Assembly (NCBI GenBank): GCA_041396585.1
Contig: JAWKYG010000017.1
Coordinates: 62,001 to 126,000, forward strand
DNA length: 64,000 bases
Reading direction: 5' to 3'
Origin: JAUIAI01 sp041396585
GTDB lineage: Bacteria > Pseudomonadota > Gammaproteobacteria > Burkholderiales > Burkholderiaceae_E
Part shown: one piece after another, positions 27,960 to 36,433 of the stretch
Layout of the letters: every line of letters begins with the position of its first letter
Position numbering within the stretch: position 1 is the stretch's first letter
Made by a program: the position numbers and the translations under genes
The notes under the pieces: generated by a model
Seen by the model: only the letters and a program-made list of their open reading frames with translations
Told to the model about the DNA's origin: nothing
The model's database searches: none

Positions 27960-28008
27960 GGTAAATTTCCCTTTACTTTCGTTGAGCACTGGTAAACATT
28001 TCTTTACC
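27960..28008 (+). promoter_or_regulatory. Two tandem GGTAAA-N6-TTTAC(C/T) operators in front of fic
   Basis: Two inverted repeats are visible: GGTAAA-TTTCCC-TTTACT (27960-27977) and GGTAAA-CATTTC-TTTACC (27991-28008). They are 31 bp apart centre to centre, about three helical turns, and the second abuts the ATG of fic. This arrangement predicts cooperative repression, probably by the winged-helix C-terminus of the Fic protein itself or a regulator elsewhere. Confidence 0.7.
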
Positions 28009-29160
28009 ATGAAAGCCGCCGCCACCGGTCGCACCGTCACGACCACCGTCGCCGGAGAATCCGTCCAGGCCTTTGTGCCGGCGCCGCTCCCCGCACGCCT
28101 TGCTGCGAAGCAAATGGGGGCCCTCAAGGCACCCTTGCAACACGCCGAGGCGGCCCTCGCCCGCCTGGACTTGGCTGGCGAGATGATTCCTTCGCTGCCC
28201 TGGTTCATCTACGCGTTCGTGCGCAAGGAAGCCCTCTTGTCCTCCGAGATCGAGGGCACCCAGGCCACGCTGGTGGACATCCTTGCCTGGGAGCATACAG
28301 GTCAGATGGGCGAATCCGGCCTCGCAGACGTTGAGGAAGTCACCAACTATGTGGCCGCTGTCAACGCCGCGTTCGAACCGATTCACTCGCCCAAGGGCGT
28401 TCCCATCTCGGGTCGGCTCCTCAATGATTGTCATCGCATCCTGATGCGTGGCGTGCGCGGTGCGAGCAAACAGCCGGGAGAAATCCGCCGCTCGCAAAAC
28501 TGGATCGGCGGCAGCAGGCCCGGCAATGCCGTTTACGTGCCCCCGCCGCCACAACTCGTGGCCGGCCTGCTCGGTGATCTCGAACGCTACATCCACACCG
28601 AAAACGAGCTCGCACCACTGCTGCGCATCGGGCTCGTGCATGTTCAGTTCGAAACCATCCACCCTTACCTGGATGGCAACGGCCGTCTGGGCCGGATGCT
28701 CATCGCCCTGCTACTCGAGCATTGGGGGCTGCTCAAAAGCCCGCTGCTCTACCTGAGCCTGTATCTCAAGCGGAACCAACTCGCCTACTATCGCTGGCTG
28801 TCAGCGATCCGAACCGAAGGCGACTGGGTCGGCTGGCTGACCTTCTTTTTGAACGGCGTGTCGGAGATCGCCGAAGACGCGACCTGCACCGCCCGCGAGC
28901 TCAATGCGCGCGTTGTCCAGGATCGTGCCACCCTACTCGCAACACGCGGCGCCACCGTCACCGCCATCCAGCTCTTCGAGCGCCTGCCAGAACACCCGGT
29001 GATCACCATGCCGCTGGTGACCCGATTGCTGTCAACAACGAAACCCACAGCCGGCAAGGCCATCGATGTGTTGATCGACGCAGGCATTCTCAGCGAGGTG
29101 GGCGAACGCCGGCGTGATCGGCTATACCAGTATGGGGAGTATCTGCGGATTCTCGAGTGA
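28009..29160 (+). CDS. Fic family AMP-transferase (class II, with winged-helix C-terminus)
   Basis: A 383-residue Fic protein. The N-terminal Fic_N region contains the inhibitory motif SSEIEG (S/T-x3-E-G, at about residues 76-81), which blocks the ATP site until relieved. The catalytic core is HPYLDGNGRLGR (about 219-230) with the flap region GGSRPGNAVYVPPPP. After the core, about residues 300-383 (TAIQLFERLPEHPVI, LLSTTKPTAGKAIDVLIDAG) look like a winged helix. The ATG at 28009 abuts an operator with no Shine-Dalgarno site. Targets are unknown. The gene is intact. Confidence 0.92.
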   Translation: MKAAATGRTVTTTVAGESVQAFVPAPLPARLAAKQMGALKAPLQHAEAALARLDLAGEMIPSLPWFIYAFVRKEALLSSEIEGTQATLVDILAWEHTGQMGESGLADVEEVTNYVAAVNAAFEPIHSPKGVPISGRLLNDCHRILMRGVRGASKQPGEIRRSQNWIGGSRPGNAVYVPPPPQLVAGLLGDLERYIHTENELAPLLRIGLVHVQFETIHPYLDGNGRLGRMLIALLLEHWGLLKSPLLYLSLYLKRNQLAYYRWLSAIRTEGDWVGWLTFFLNGVSEIAEDATCTARELNARVVQDRATLLATRGATVTAIQLFERLPEHPVITMPLVTRLLSTTKPTAGKAIDVLIDAGILSEVGERRRDRLYQYGEYLRILE

Positions 29161-29284
29161 GAGTCATAGCCACGAAAGGTTGGCCTTTGTAAGGTTTAGG
29201 CATGCCCGGCTCGGGGATTTGCGATGCGCAATCGATAGCTCGTTATTACAAGCGCAACACGTGCGGCAGACCTACGATCTGCGC

Positions 29285-29678
29285 ATGAAGACCCTACAGA
29301 TCCTGCTGCGCGGCACGCACGCTTGATCTCCTGATCTCGCTGACTCGTGCTGTCTGCGGGCCCTGTGGATGCCCGGCGTCGAAACGACCAACGCCAGCGC
29401 GGACAGCCAGCACCCTTCTGTACCTCGTTGTTCATGTTCTTCGGCTTCGCGCTGGCCTGGGCCGCTCAGGATCACTGCGCGCGCGCCTAGACGCCGTGCG
29501 CATCAGTGATACGTACCTTCCTCGTGGGCGCCACCGCCAGGCTCATCTCATGGATGAGCATCGAAGCACCCCACGGCTTCTACCTATGTTCTTGCTCGGC
29601 GTTGAAGTGTTTGCGCCGCTCATCATCCTTGGCTGGTGTGCCCGTCTGTTCGGCGCCAGGCTCAACACACGGATCTGA
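29285..29678 (+). pseudogene. DUF4345-like membrane protein, several frameshifts
   Basis: Reading across frames gives MKTLQILLRGTHA-LISLLISL, then FCTSLFMFFGFALAWAAQD, then VIRTFLVGATARLISWMSIE, then LPMFLLGVEVFAPLIILGW and a stop at 29676-29678. That is the four-helix layout of DUF4345 proteins, and the order is preserved, but at least three frame changes are needed (near 29322, 29400-29490 and 29580). It is next to a divergent AraC-type regulator fragment, a common pairing. The family assignment is from pattern only. Confidence 0.6.
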
Positions 29679-30345
29679 AGTTGCTGCGTGAAGATGTCTG
29701 TGACGAGGGCGAGCCGAACACACGCAGGAACATCTTCGAGAAGTGCGCGGAGTCATGAAAGCCGGCCGCGTGCGCCGCCTGCGTCAGGTTTTCGCCGCGG
29801 CCACAGCTCTCGCCAGCAACGGAAGCGCTGCCGGGTGCGATATGCGCAATGGAATGCCAGCTCCGCAGCGAACGCATGCTCCAAGCGCGAGGTGACAGGC
29901 CGATACGTTCGACCGCTCGCTGGCCGACGGATTGCATTCCAGATTCTGATCAATGAACTCGCAGACGGTGTGGATGCGCGCTGCGCGTTCGGGCACGCGC
30001 AGACGAGGCCGAGCGCCTCCATCAACGCGGCCCAAGCCGCCAACTCGAATCCGCTCGCGAGTCGACTCAGCGCGGCGATGCAGCCCGGCGAATCGGGTTG
30101 TCTCACACCCCCCAGGTCCGGATCGAGAGCCTGATCGGCCAGGCGGGATCCGAACGCATTGACCGCGCGCGGAACTCGTGCACCGACCCGAGCGATGCGC
30201 ACCAGCGCCACACCGTCGTCTGTCTGCAATTCGTAGGTTCGATCGATGCCAATGCCAATGACCGGCGCCATGCGGCGATGCCGGAGCAACCACACCCACC
30301 TCACCGATGAACGCGACGCAACCGATGTCTTCGACGACCAGCTGA
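29662..30345 (-). pseudogene. AraC family regulator, several frameshifts
   Basis: The C-terminal helix-turn-helix is clear as NLTQAAHAAGFHDSAHFSKM at about 29720-29790. Upstream, in two alternating frames, are RIHTVCEFIDQNLECNPSAS and the helix LEHAFAAEL, and further back VALVRIARVGARVPRAVNAFG. The order and spacing fit an AraC regulator with an N-terminal sensor domain. Four or more frame changes are required, so as given it encodes nothing functional. It is convergent/overlapping at its 3' end with the DUF4345 gene. Confidence 0.65.
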
Positions 30346-30385
30346 GCGCTGTCGGCGGGCTAACCGACACTCATACGTCGACACA

Positions 30386-30886
30386 TCACCGCAGCAACGC
30401 AAACGACACCCGCCAGACATGGCCGTCGCCGGTGTCGATCGATGCGGCGTCTTCTGGTTGATGCGCACGTCACGCCCACCTGGGTCACCAGATAGCGGTC
30501 TTCAGAAGCTGACGCGCTCACCACGGAAGAAGTCGGCCTTTGGTGGGTTTGGGCATCCGCTGCTTCTTGTGCGGGCGCTGGTTGCGGCTGATCGGTCAGC
30601 GGCACGATCGCCGTGTACCCGGTAGCGACGTTGGCCGCCCAGCCAGTTCGTTCAACACGAGCTTGCGATCATTCAGGGCCACGATCCTTTCCTCGGAGAT
30701 CTTCCGCGATCGGGATTCAGAAACTGCACTGTCTGGCCGAGATGCAACAGCTTGCGAATCTCGAGGATGCGCCGCGAGGTCGGCCAGCAAACGATCGAGC
30801 ACCGTGCTGAGCTGGAACAGTTCCAGGCTGGAGGCGCGTTGCAGCGCTTCCAGAAGGCGGGAATCGACTGTCGGGGGGATCGCCAT
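30386..30886 (-). pseudogene. Small conserved hypothetical protein, several frameshifts
   Basis: Read across frames: MAIPPTVDSRLLEALQRA, LELFQLSTVLDRLLAD, RRILEIRKLLHLGQTVQFL, RIVALNDRKLVLNEL, then a Pro/Gln-rich linker (DQPQPAPAQEAADAQ), VSASASEDRYLVTQVG and a C-terminal IDTGDGHVWRVSFALLR with a stop at 30386-30388. The pieces are in order and form about 165 residues, with an SH3-like small beta-barrel pattern at both ends. At least four indels interrupt it. No function is assigned. Confidence 0.55.
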
Positions 30887-31098
30887 ATCGCTCTTGCCAC
30901 GAAAACGGCCAGGCCTTGCCCCAGGCATAGCCCGTTGGTTCTTAGAGTTCGCGTTCGCGCGGGGCAACGAACCGGTCAAGCGCCCCTCACTGGCCAATGG
31001 TGGGCAGGAGCTGCGCATTGAGAAGACTTTACAGATGTGGACGCACAGAGGCATCGACTGAATATATATCGCGGGGAATACGTTTGCATTGTGCTCGT

Positions 31099-31527
31099 AT
31101 GAGAATCGTGCTCGGCACCGATGTGCTCATTGCCGCCATGCGCAGCCGCAAAGGCGCGTCACGCGCCTGGCTGCAGGCTGCGCTTCGGCAGGAGGTGGAA
31201 CTGCTCTTATCAGTTCCGCTGGTGCTCCAGTACGAAGCGGTGCTGTTTCGGGCTGAGCATCTGGCAGCGCTCAATGTGTCTACATCCCAGGTGGAACTGG
31301 TACTCGATGCGCTGTGCCGTGTCGGCAAACCCACCGAGATCAGTTACCTGTGGCGACCTACCCTGCGCGATCCTGGCGATGAGATGGTGCTAGAACTCGC
31401 CGTACAAGGGCGGGCAGACGCCCTGATCATCTTCAACGAACGCGATTTCGCAGGTGCGGAGCGTTTTGGCATCCCCGTGCTGCGCCCAGGCCCGGCATGG
31501 CAAGCGTGGAAAGGAGATGGATCATGA
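31099..31527 (+). CDS. PIN-domain ribonuclease toxin
   Basis: A 142-residue protein with the PIN fold: the first catalytic Asp in IVLGTDVLIAAM, an acidic Glu in VLQYEAVLF, and RDPGDEMVLELA plus NERDF supplying the C-terminal Asp residues. Such proteins cut RNA (often tRNA or mRNA) and are restrained by a partner antitoxin. The antitoxin start overlaps the stop by 3-4 bases (ATGA). The family 'putative toxin-antitoxin system toxin component, PIN family' fits well. The gene is intact although its neighbours on both sides are broken. Confidence 0.88.
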   Translation: MRIVLGTDVLIAAMRSRKGASRAWLQAALRQEVELLLSVPLVLQYEAVLFRAEHLAALNVSTSQVELVLDALCRVGKPTEISYLWRPTLRDPGDEMVLELAVQGRADALIIFNERDFAGAERFGIPVLRPGPAWQAWKGDGS

Positions 31528-31775
31528 CCACACCGAACTACTCGCTGCGATTGCAGGCGTCCCTGAAGACCGCCGCAGAGCGACTGGCCAAAGAGGAAGG
31601 CACGACGCTCAATCAGTTCATCAATACGGCCGTCGCGGAAAAGCTCGCCGCTCTCAAAACGGCAGACTTCTTTCGGGAAAGAGCTACCCGGGCAAACATC
31701 CCCGCCGCCATCGATCTGCTCAACCAGATTGGCGACGATCACCCGCCGCGCGATGGCGATGAACTGCCGCTATAG
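31524..31775 (+). CDS. Antitoxin of the PIN toxin (ribbon-helix-helix, HicB-like)
   Basis: An 83-residue protein starting MTTPNYSLRLQASLKTAAER. The pattern SLRL...AERLAKEEGTTLNQFINTAVAEKL is a ribbon-helix-helix DNA-binding domain of the kind fused to antitoxins, and the acidic C-terminus (GDDHPPRDGDELPL) likely wraps the toxin. The ATG at 31524 overlaps the toxin stop. The order toxin then antitoxin is unusual but known for this type. Confidence 0.85.
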   Translation: MTTPNYSLRLQASLKTAAERLAKEEGTTLNQFINTAVAEKLAALKTADFFRERATRANIPAAIDLLNQIGDDHPPRDGDELPL

Positions 31776-31790
31776 GGGCTCAGGGTGCGA

Positions 31791-32760
31791 TCAGTCGCCC
31801 GCCGCCGGGGATACAAGAGACCGTCGCCGGAACTCCCGCGGTGAGCAATCGAACCTCGCCCGAAACGCCCTGCTGAAGTGCGCCGCATCATTGAAGCCGC
31901 ACGCGAACGCGATCTCACTGATGCCCAGCAGCGCATGGGCAGGGTCGGCCAGCGCACGCCGGCAGGCGTCCAGGCGCGCATTGCGGATGAAATCGGCCAG
32001 CGAACACGCTTCGCCGGCCCAGGCCCGGTGCACGGTGCTGGTCGACATCTTCAGTGCCGCAGCAATACTGCCGGCCCCCAGCCCCGGCTCGCCCAGATGG
32101 GCGCACACATAGGCGCGGATCTGCTCGCGGTGAAAACGCGTGAGCTTGCTTGGCTGCACCTGATGTGCGGCCGGCAACGATGACAGACCTGCCACCAGGA
32201 TCTGCGTGACGCTGTCGGCGACCGCGCCGGCCGCCGCCGGTGCCAGCGTGTCGATGCTGCCGGCCAGGGTGCGGATCATGTTGATCATCCAGCGGGCCGG
32301 CGCCGCGTTTGCCCGCTCATCGTCGAGGCCGTCAATGATTCCGTATTGCGCACCACTGCCTGCGGCACGGCGCGCGGCATCAACACGTACTGCTGAAAGT
32401 CGCCATCGAACAGCAGCTCAGCGGGCCACGTGCTGTCATACAGCACCCGCATAGTCGCCCAGGCTCAGCTCGGCGCAGCGGCCCATCTTGCAGCACGCGG
32501 CCCTGGCGATGTGGTCTGGATGCTCACGAGGAAGAAGTCTTCGGCAGACGCGGCGATGCGCGCCGTTCGGCTGACCCGTTGCGCGGTCGAGGTGCGCGCG
32601 AGAGATCAGCACCAGCCGGTCGACCAGAATCTCGCCCTGGATATCAGCGCGCCGCGCGGGATCGCGGCTCCAGACGAACATAGGTGTCACACACCAGGTC
32701 GGTCCAATGGGCCACCCGGTCAGGCGAGTCGACATCATTCGTGGACAGACGCACCGGCAT
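31791..32760 (-). pseudogene. AraC family regulator (FeaR/ActA type), several frameshifts
   Basis: The C-terminal two-thirds is readable in one frame (31791-32288): FHREQIRAYVCAHLGEPGLG, TVHRAWAGEACSLADFI and ISEIAFACGFNDAAHFSRAF, a complete AraC DNA-binding domain. The N-terminal sensor part is in pieces: MPVRLSTNDVDSPDRVAHW at 32760 downward, then RADIQGEILVDRLVLISRA, and RCAELSLGDYA. At least three frame changes link them. It is divergent from the nitrilase gene across 163 bp, the usual layout of nitrile-induced nitrilase regulons. Confidence 0.72.
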
Positions 32761-32923
32761 GAGCGCCAGTTTACGCCACCCGCGCGCGGGCGCAGGACTT
32801 TCCGCGGGCACGCACCGGTTGCGCGTCGGAGTCAAGAATCAGGACGCGCACCAGACAAGAACTCCCGCCCGGGCGCGCCTGGCTGGCGCAACCGCGGGCC
32901 AGATCTGCCTGCGGAGCACACCG

Positions 32924-33922
32924 ATGAGCGCCACTCACGAAGCGCCGTCGCCGCGATTCAGGCAGCACCGTTTTCATGGATCTGGATGCCTCGATCGACA
33001 AGGCCATCGCGCTGATCGAGGAAGCCGCCGCCGAGGGCGCGAAACTGATCGCGTTTCCGGAAACCTGGCTGCCCAGGCTACCCCTGGTTCATCTGGCTCG
33101 ACTCGCCGGCCTGGGGCATGCAGTTCGTGCAACACTACCACGACAACTGCTGATCTATGGCACACCGAGGCCGATCGCCTCACAGCGAGGCCGCGCGCAA
33201 GCATCAGATCGCTGATCGTCATGGGCCTGAGCGAGAAAGACTGGCAGCGCCTCTACATGGAGCAATGGATCATCGGTGCGGACTGGCAGCACCATTGCCC
33301 GGCGCCGCAAACTCAAACCGACCCATGTCAGGCACTGAGTGTTCGGCGAAGGCGACGGCAGCGACCTTGGCGTACACGACACCGAACTGGGCAGGGTCGG
33401 CGCGCTCTGCTGCAGAACACCTGCAACCGCTGTCGAAATACGCGATGTACGCACGAAGCGAACAGGTGCACATCGCCGCCTGGCCCGGCTTCTCGCGCTG
33501 TACATCGTGGCGGCGCCTATGCGCTGGGGCGGGTCAACAATGCCGCCAGCCGTATCTATGCCGTCGAAGGCTCTTAGCCGTGATCGCACCATGCGCGACG
33601 ACATCCGCCGAGGATGATCACGATGCTCTGCGGCGACGACCCGGCCAAGAACCAGCTGCTGCTGCAGGGCGGGGGCTTCACCACGATCGCCACCCGACGG
33701 CCAACTCATGCACGAGCCGCTGCCTGGGAACCGAGGGCATTGTCTATGCTGATATCGATCTGGGCATGATCTCGCTCGCCAAAGCGGCAGCCGATCCGCC
33801 GGACATTACTCGCGCCCCGATGTCACACGCGCCTGTTGTTGAATAAGGCACGTGCGGCGCGCGTGGTGAGCCGTGAAGCGGAGGTTGCCGAGTTCGTTGA
33901 TGCGGACGCAGACGGTGCATGA
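32924..33922 (+). pseudogene. Nitrilase (carbon-nitrogen hydrolase), about ten indels
   Basis: Reading across frames recovers a full-length nitrilase of about 330 residues: MSATHEAPSP at 32924, the catalytic Glu in LIAFPETWLP, the Lys in RRKLKPTH, the Cys in GRVGALCC, then QVHIAAWPGFS, AASRIYAVEGS, NQLLLQGGGFTTI and IVYADIDLGMISLAKAAADP, ending FVDADADGA at the TGA 33920-33922. All three catalytic residues are present. About ten one- or two-base indels break the frame. Substitution-type decay is not evident, so it is either recently dead or badly sequenced. The divergent AraC regulator would be its activator. Confidence 0.8.
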
Positions 33923-33970
33923 CGCTCCGTGACACACGCCCTGCGGCTCGAAAAGCCGCGGGCGGCCGAA

Positions 33971-34040
33971 GCCGAGAGCCGAGAGCCGAGAGCCGAGAGC
34001 TGAGGCTGAGCTGAGAGCCGAGAGCCGAGGGCCGAGGGCC
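33971..34040. repeat. Degenerate 7-bp tandem repeat (GCCGAGA)n
   Basis: About ten units of GCCGAGA and variants (GCTGAGG, GCCGAGG) run in tandem, interrupted in the middle by TGAGGCTGAGCTGAGA. It lies just after the nitrilase stop and just before copy 2 of the palindromic element. No coding role is seen. Confidence 0.75.
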
Positions 34041-34065
34041 AGGCAGAATGCAATCGGACGCTCTT

Positions 34066-34220
34066 GCCCGCATGTCTCTCGATTCGCGCATTGATCGCGA
34101 CGTGCATTGATTTCGCGGCGGATTTTGAGGCGAGCCCAGACTGGCTGTCTGGGTGAGCGAGCAAAATGCGCTGCGGGATCAAGAGCACAAGCGAGCAAGC
34201 GCGAATCGGCATATGCGAAG
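34066..34220. repeat. Palindromic element, copy 2 (opposite orientation to copy 1)
   Basis: The reverse complement of this stretch matches 26283-26447 closely through the interior (GCTCGCTCACCCAGACAGCC and GAAATCAATGCACGTCGCGA) and through one terminal repeat (GCCCGCATGTCTC ... GATTCGCG). The other end matches only as far as GCGAATCGG. Differences from copy 1 are a few substitutions and single-base indels. Confidence 0.78.
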
Positions 34221-34449
34221 CGAGTCACCGAACACGAGCACCGGCAGTTCCTCGCCCCGGCTCGCAGCGCACGTAGTGGATCCCTCCGCACACTGCACCG
34301 TCTCCAAGCCGAGCACGATCGAGCGGCCGGCGCCCGACCCCAGCCGGGCGCCTGGCCTGCCCAGGCAGGCCCGCACCGCCACGCTCGGCCAGCCAGAGCG
34401 TTGCCCGCAGGCGCGAATGGCCGGCCTGTATCACCCGCTCCGCGAGCCG
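34221..34449. other. Non-coding gap before the metallophosphoesterase stop
   Basis: I see no gene that I can support. On the minus strand the frame beyond the phosphoesterase stop stays open for about 70 codons and has protein-like composition at one point (VIQAGHSRLRATLWLAE), so a frameshifted C-terminal extension is possible but unproven. Confidence 0.3.
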
Positions 34450-36384
34450 TCACGGCGCACCGTCATCGGACAGATGTGCGGTGAGCTGCCGCCAGGCGAT
34501 GCCTGCCGGCCGTGGGTCGAAATGACCATCGATGAACCCGTGGCGCGGATAGTAGCCACGATCCACGTCGGCGAAGGTATCGAACACGATCCACAGCGCA
34601 TCGCCGTGAACCCGCGACAGCACCATGGCCTGCGCGGTCAGCCAGGCCAGCCGCGGCGCATCATCGTTCAGCCGAGCCACCGACGGGCCGACCGTCTTCA
34701 CCGAAATCATCACGCGCGCGCCGCAACTCGCGGCGAACGCCGCGCACACGGCCGCCACCCGGGCCAGATCATCCCCGAATTCCGCGCGCACCACCACGCC
34801 ATCGAGTGCGCCGGCGCGCACGCCGGCCGAGATCGCATCAGCGTAGCCGGACAACTCATCGCAACGAAAACCCGCCTTCACCGCATGTGTGAACTTCGCG
34901 CCGTCATAGCGGGCATCCATGTGACCATCGCGAATCGGCGAGAAGAACAGCAGCGCGCCACTGTCGCGCCGGAAACGGGCCGCGCGATCCTCTTCCGTGC
35001 CCAGCGCCGATAGCGGCTGATTGCACTCGAGCGCGATCACACCGTGCTCACGTAGATCCGTCCAGCCCGGATCGGGCGCGCCGAGCCGGGAGACAATGGC
35101 ATTCATCCCCATGCGCCGCAACAGCCTCAGACGCTCACGCGAGGCCGGCTCACGGTAGTCGATCAACGGCACCTTGACCAGCCGCACCCCCATCTCGAGC
35201 ATGGCCTGCAACGGGTAGTCATTGCGGGCCAGCTTGCGGCCGAACTCCTGCACCCCACCGGTGGCCGCGATCTGCTCGGACTGCGCCCACGGGTGGCGCA
35301 ACTCCACCCCCACACCGGCAAAACCCGAGACGGCGGGATGCGCCAGCACGAGCGCGTCCGAGGCATTCGTCAGACCATCGACTGTTGTTGCCGAAGCCGC
35401 CTCTGCATCGGTATCGCCGGATTCCGCCCCTGCCCCTGGAACTGCACCGGCGCCTGCCCCGGCCCCATCCAAGGCCCCATCGCCGGCACCATCCGCGGCC
35501 AGTCGCCGCGCCCCCGAGCGCACCGAATACGCGACATGGCCATCGACATGCACATCGACGATGAAATAGCCGAACCGCCCAGGGTCTCCGCGGCCAAACT
35601 CCACCTGCGGCGCGAGCCGGTAGAACGCCGAGAAGTCATGCCGCATGAACGCCGTGGACGGCAGCATGTAGAACAGCGCGCGCCCGATGGTGTCGAGCCA
35701 GTAGTTGTGCACATGCCCGCAGAACACGGCCTCGACATCGTCGCGCCCGAGACGCTCGAGCAACCAGTCACGCGCCGGCCGATCGATGTTGTCATAGTTG
35801 CCCGGCTCGGCCGCATCATGCAGGTAGGGCGGATAGTGCATGAAACAAAAGATCCGCCGGCCACGCAGGCGCTCGAGCTCGGCATCTAGCCACTGCGCCT
35901 GCTCGCGTTCCTCGGGCAGCCCCGAGTTCATCAACACGGTGTTCAGGAACACGAACGCGCTGTCGTCACGCTCGAACGAGAACCAGTCCGGCCCGAAGAA
36001 GCTCCGGTACTTCGCCAGATACTCGGAACAGACATGGTCGGCAGGCATCCAGTCGACCAGCTTGTCGCCGACATCATGATTGCCCGGCACCACATGCAAC
36101 GGAATCCGCAGACCGGCGGCAATCGCCTTGAAGTTCTCCACGGCCGGCACGTAGCCATCGATGCCCGGCACCGGGTGAACAATGTCACCGAGGTGGACCA
36201 CGAACGCGAGCTCGTCCTGGATCTGCGCGATCTGCGAGAACACATGGCGCGCACGGGCGTTGGCCTGCGCATTGGTGAGGTAGGGCGAGGAGCCGTCGTT
36301 CTCGCTTTCATTGACATGCGTGTCGGCGACGACCGCGAAGGAAAAGAGTGCTTGTCTGGAGGGGGCAGGTCGGATCAGTGGCAT
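34450..36384 (-). CDS. Calcineurin-like metallophosphoesterase with C-terminal extra domain
   Basis: A 644-residue predicted phosphoesterase. The dimetal motifs are in order: ADTH (Asp21, His23), GDIVH (about 64-68), GNHD (about 100), HYPP (about 188) and GHVH (about 228). A low-complexity Gly/Ala/Pro linker at about 297-330 joins a C-terminal part of about 300 residues (GVQEFGRKL, LVKVPLIDYR, GARVMISVKTVG) that I do not recognise and that looks like an alpha/beta barrel. The gene is 49 bp after tctA and in the same direction, so it may act on the compound imported by TctABC. No signal peptide is seen, so it is cytoplasmic. Confidence 0.85.
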   Translation of the reverse strand: MPLIRPAPSRQALFSFAVVADTHVNESENDGSSPYLTNAQANARARHVFSQIAQIQDELAFVVHLGDIVHPVPGIDGYVPAVENFKAIAAGLRIPLHVVPGNHDVGDKLVDWMPADHVCSEYLAKYRSFFGPDWFSFERDDSAFVFLNTVLMNSGLPEEREQAQWLDAELERLRGRRIFCFMHYPPYLHDAAEPGNYDNIDRPARDWLLERLGRDDVEAVFCGHVHNYWLDTIGRALFYMLPSTAFMRHDFSAFYRLAPQVEFGRGDPGRFGYFIVDVHVDGHVAYSVRSGARRLAADGAGDGALDGAGAGAGAVPGAGAESGDTDAEAASATTVDGLTNASDALVLAHPAVSGFAGVGVELRHPWAQSEQIAATGGVQEFGRKLARNDYPLQAMLEMGVRLVKVPLIDYREPASRERLRLLRRMGMNAIVSRLGAPDPGWTDLREHGVIALECNQPLSALGTEEDRAARFRRDSGALLFFSPIRDGHMDARYDGAKFTHAVKAGFRCDELSGYADAISAGVRAGALDGVVVRAEFGDDLARVAAVCAAFAASCGARVMISVKTVGPSVARLNDDAPRLAWLTAQAMVLSRVHGDALWIVFDTFADVDRGYYPRHGFIDGHFDPRPAGIAWRQLTAHLSDDGAP

Positions 36385-36433
36385 GTGCGGATGTCGGCTT
36401 GAAGGCTGTGAGCAGGCGACGAACTGTGAAGTG

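Noticed and set aside
33971..34040. Possible CRISPR array
   Set aside because: The units are 7 bp in tandem without spacers, so this is a simple tandem repeat, not a CRISPR.
33806..34453. Open frame (215 codons) on the minus strand over copy 2 of the repeat
   Set aside because: It runs through the tandem repeat and the palindromic element, with low-complexity SALGSRLSA runs; it is not protein-like.
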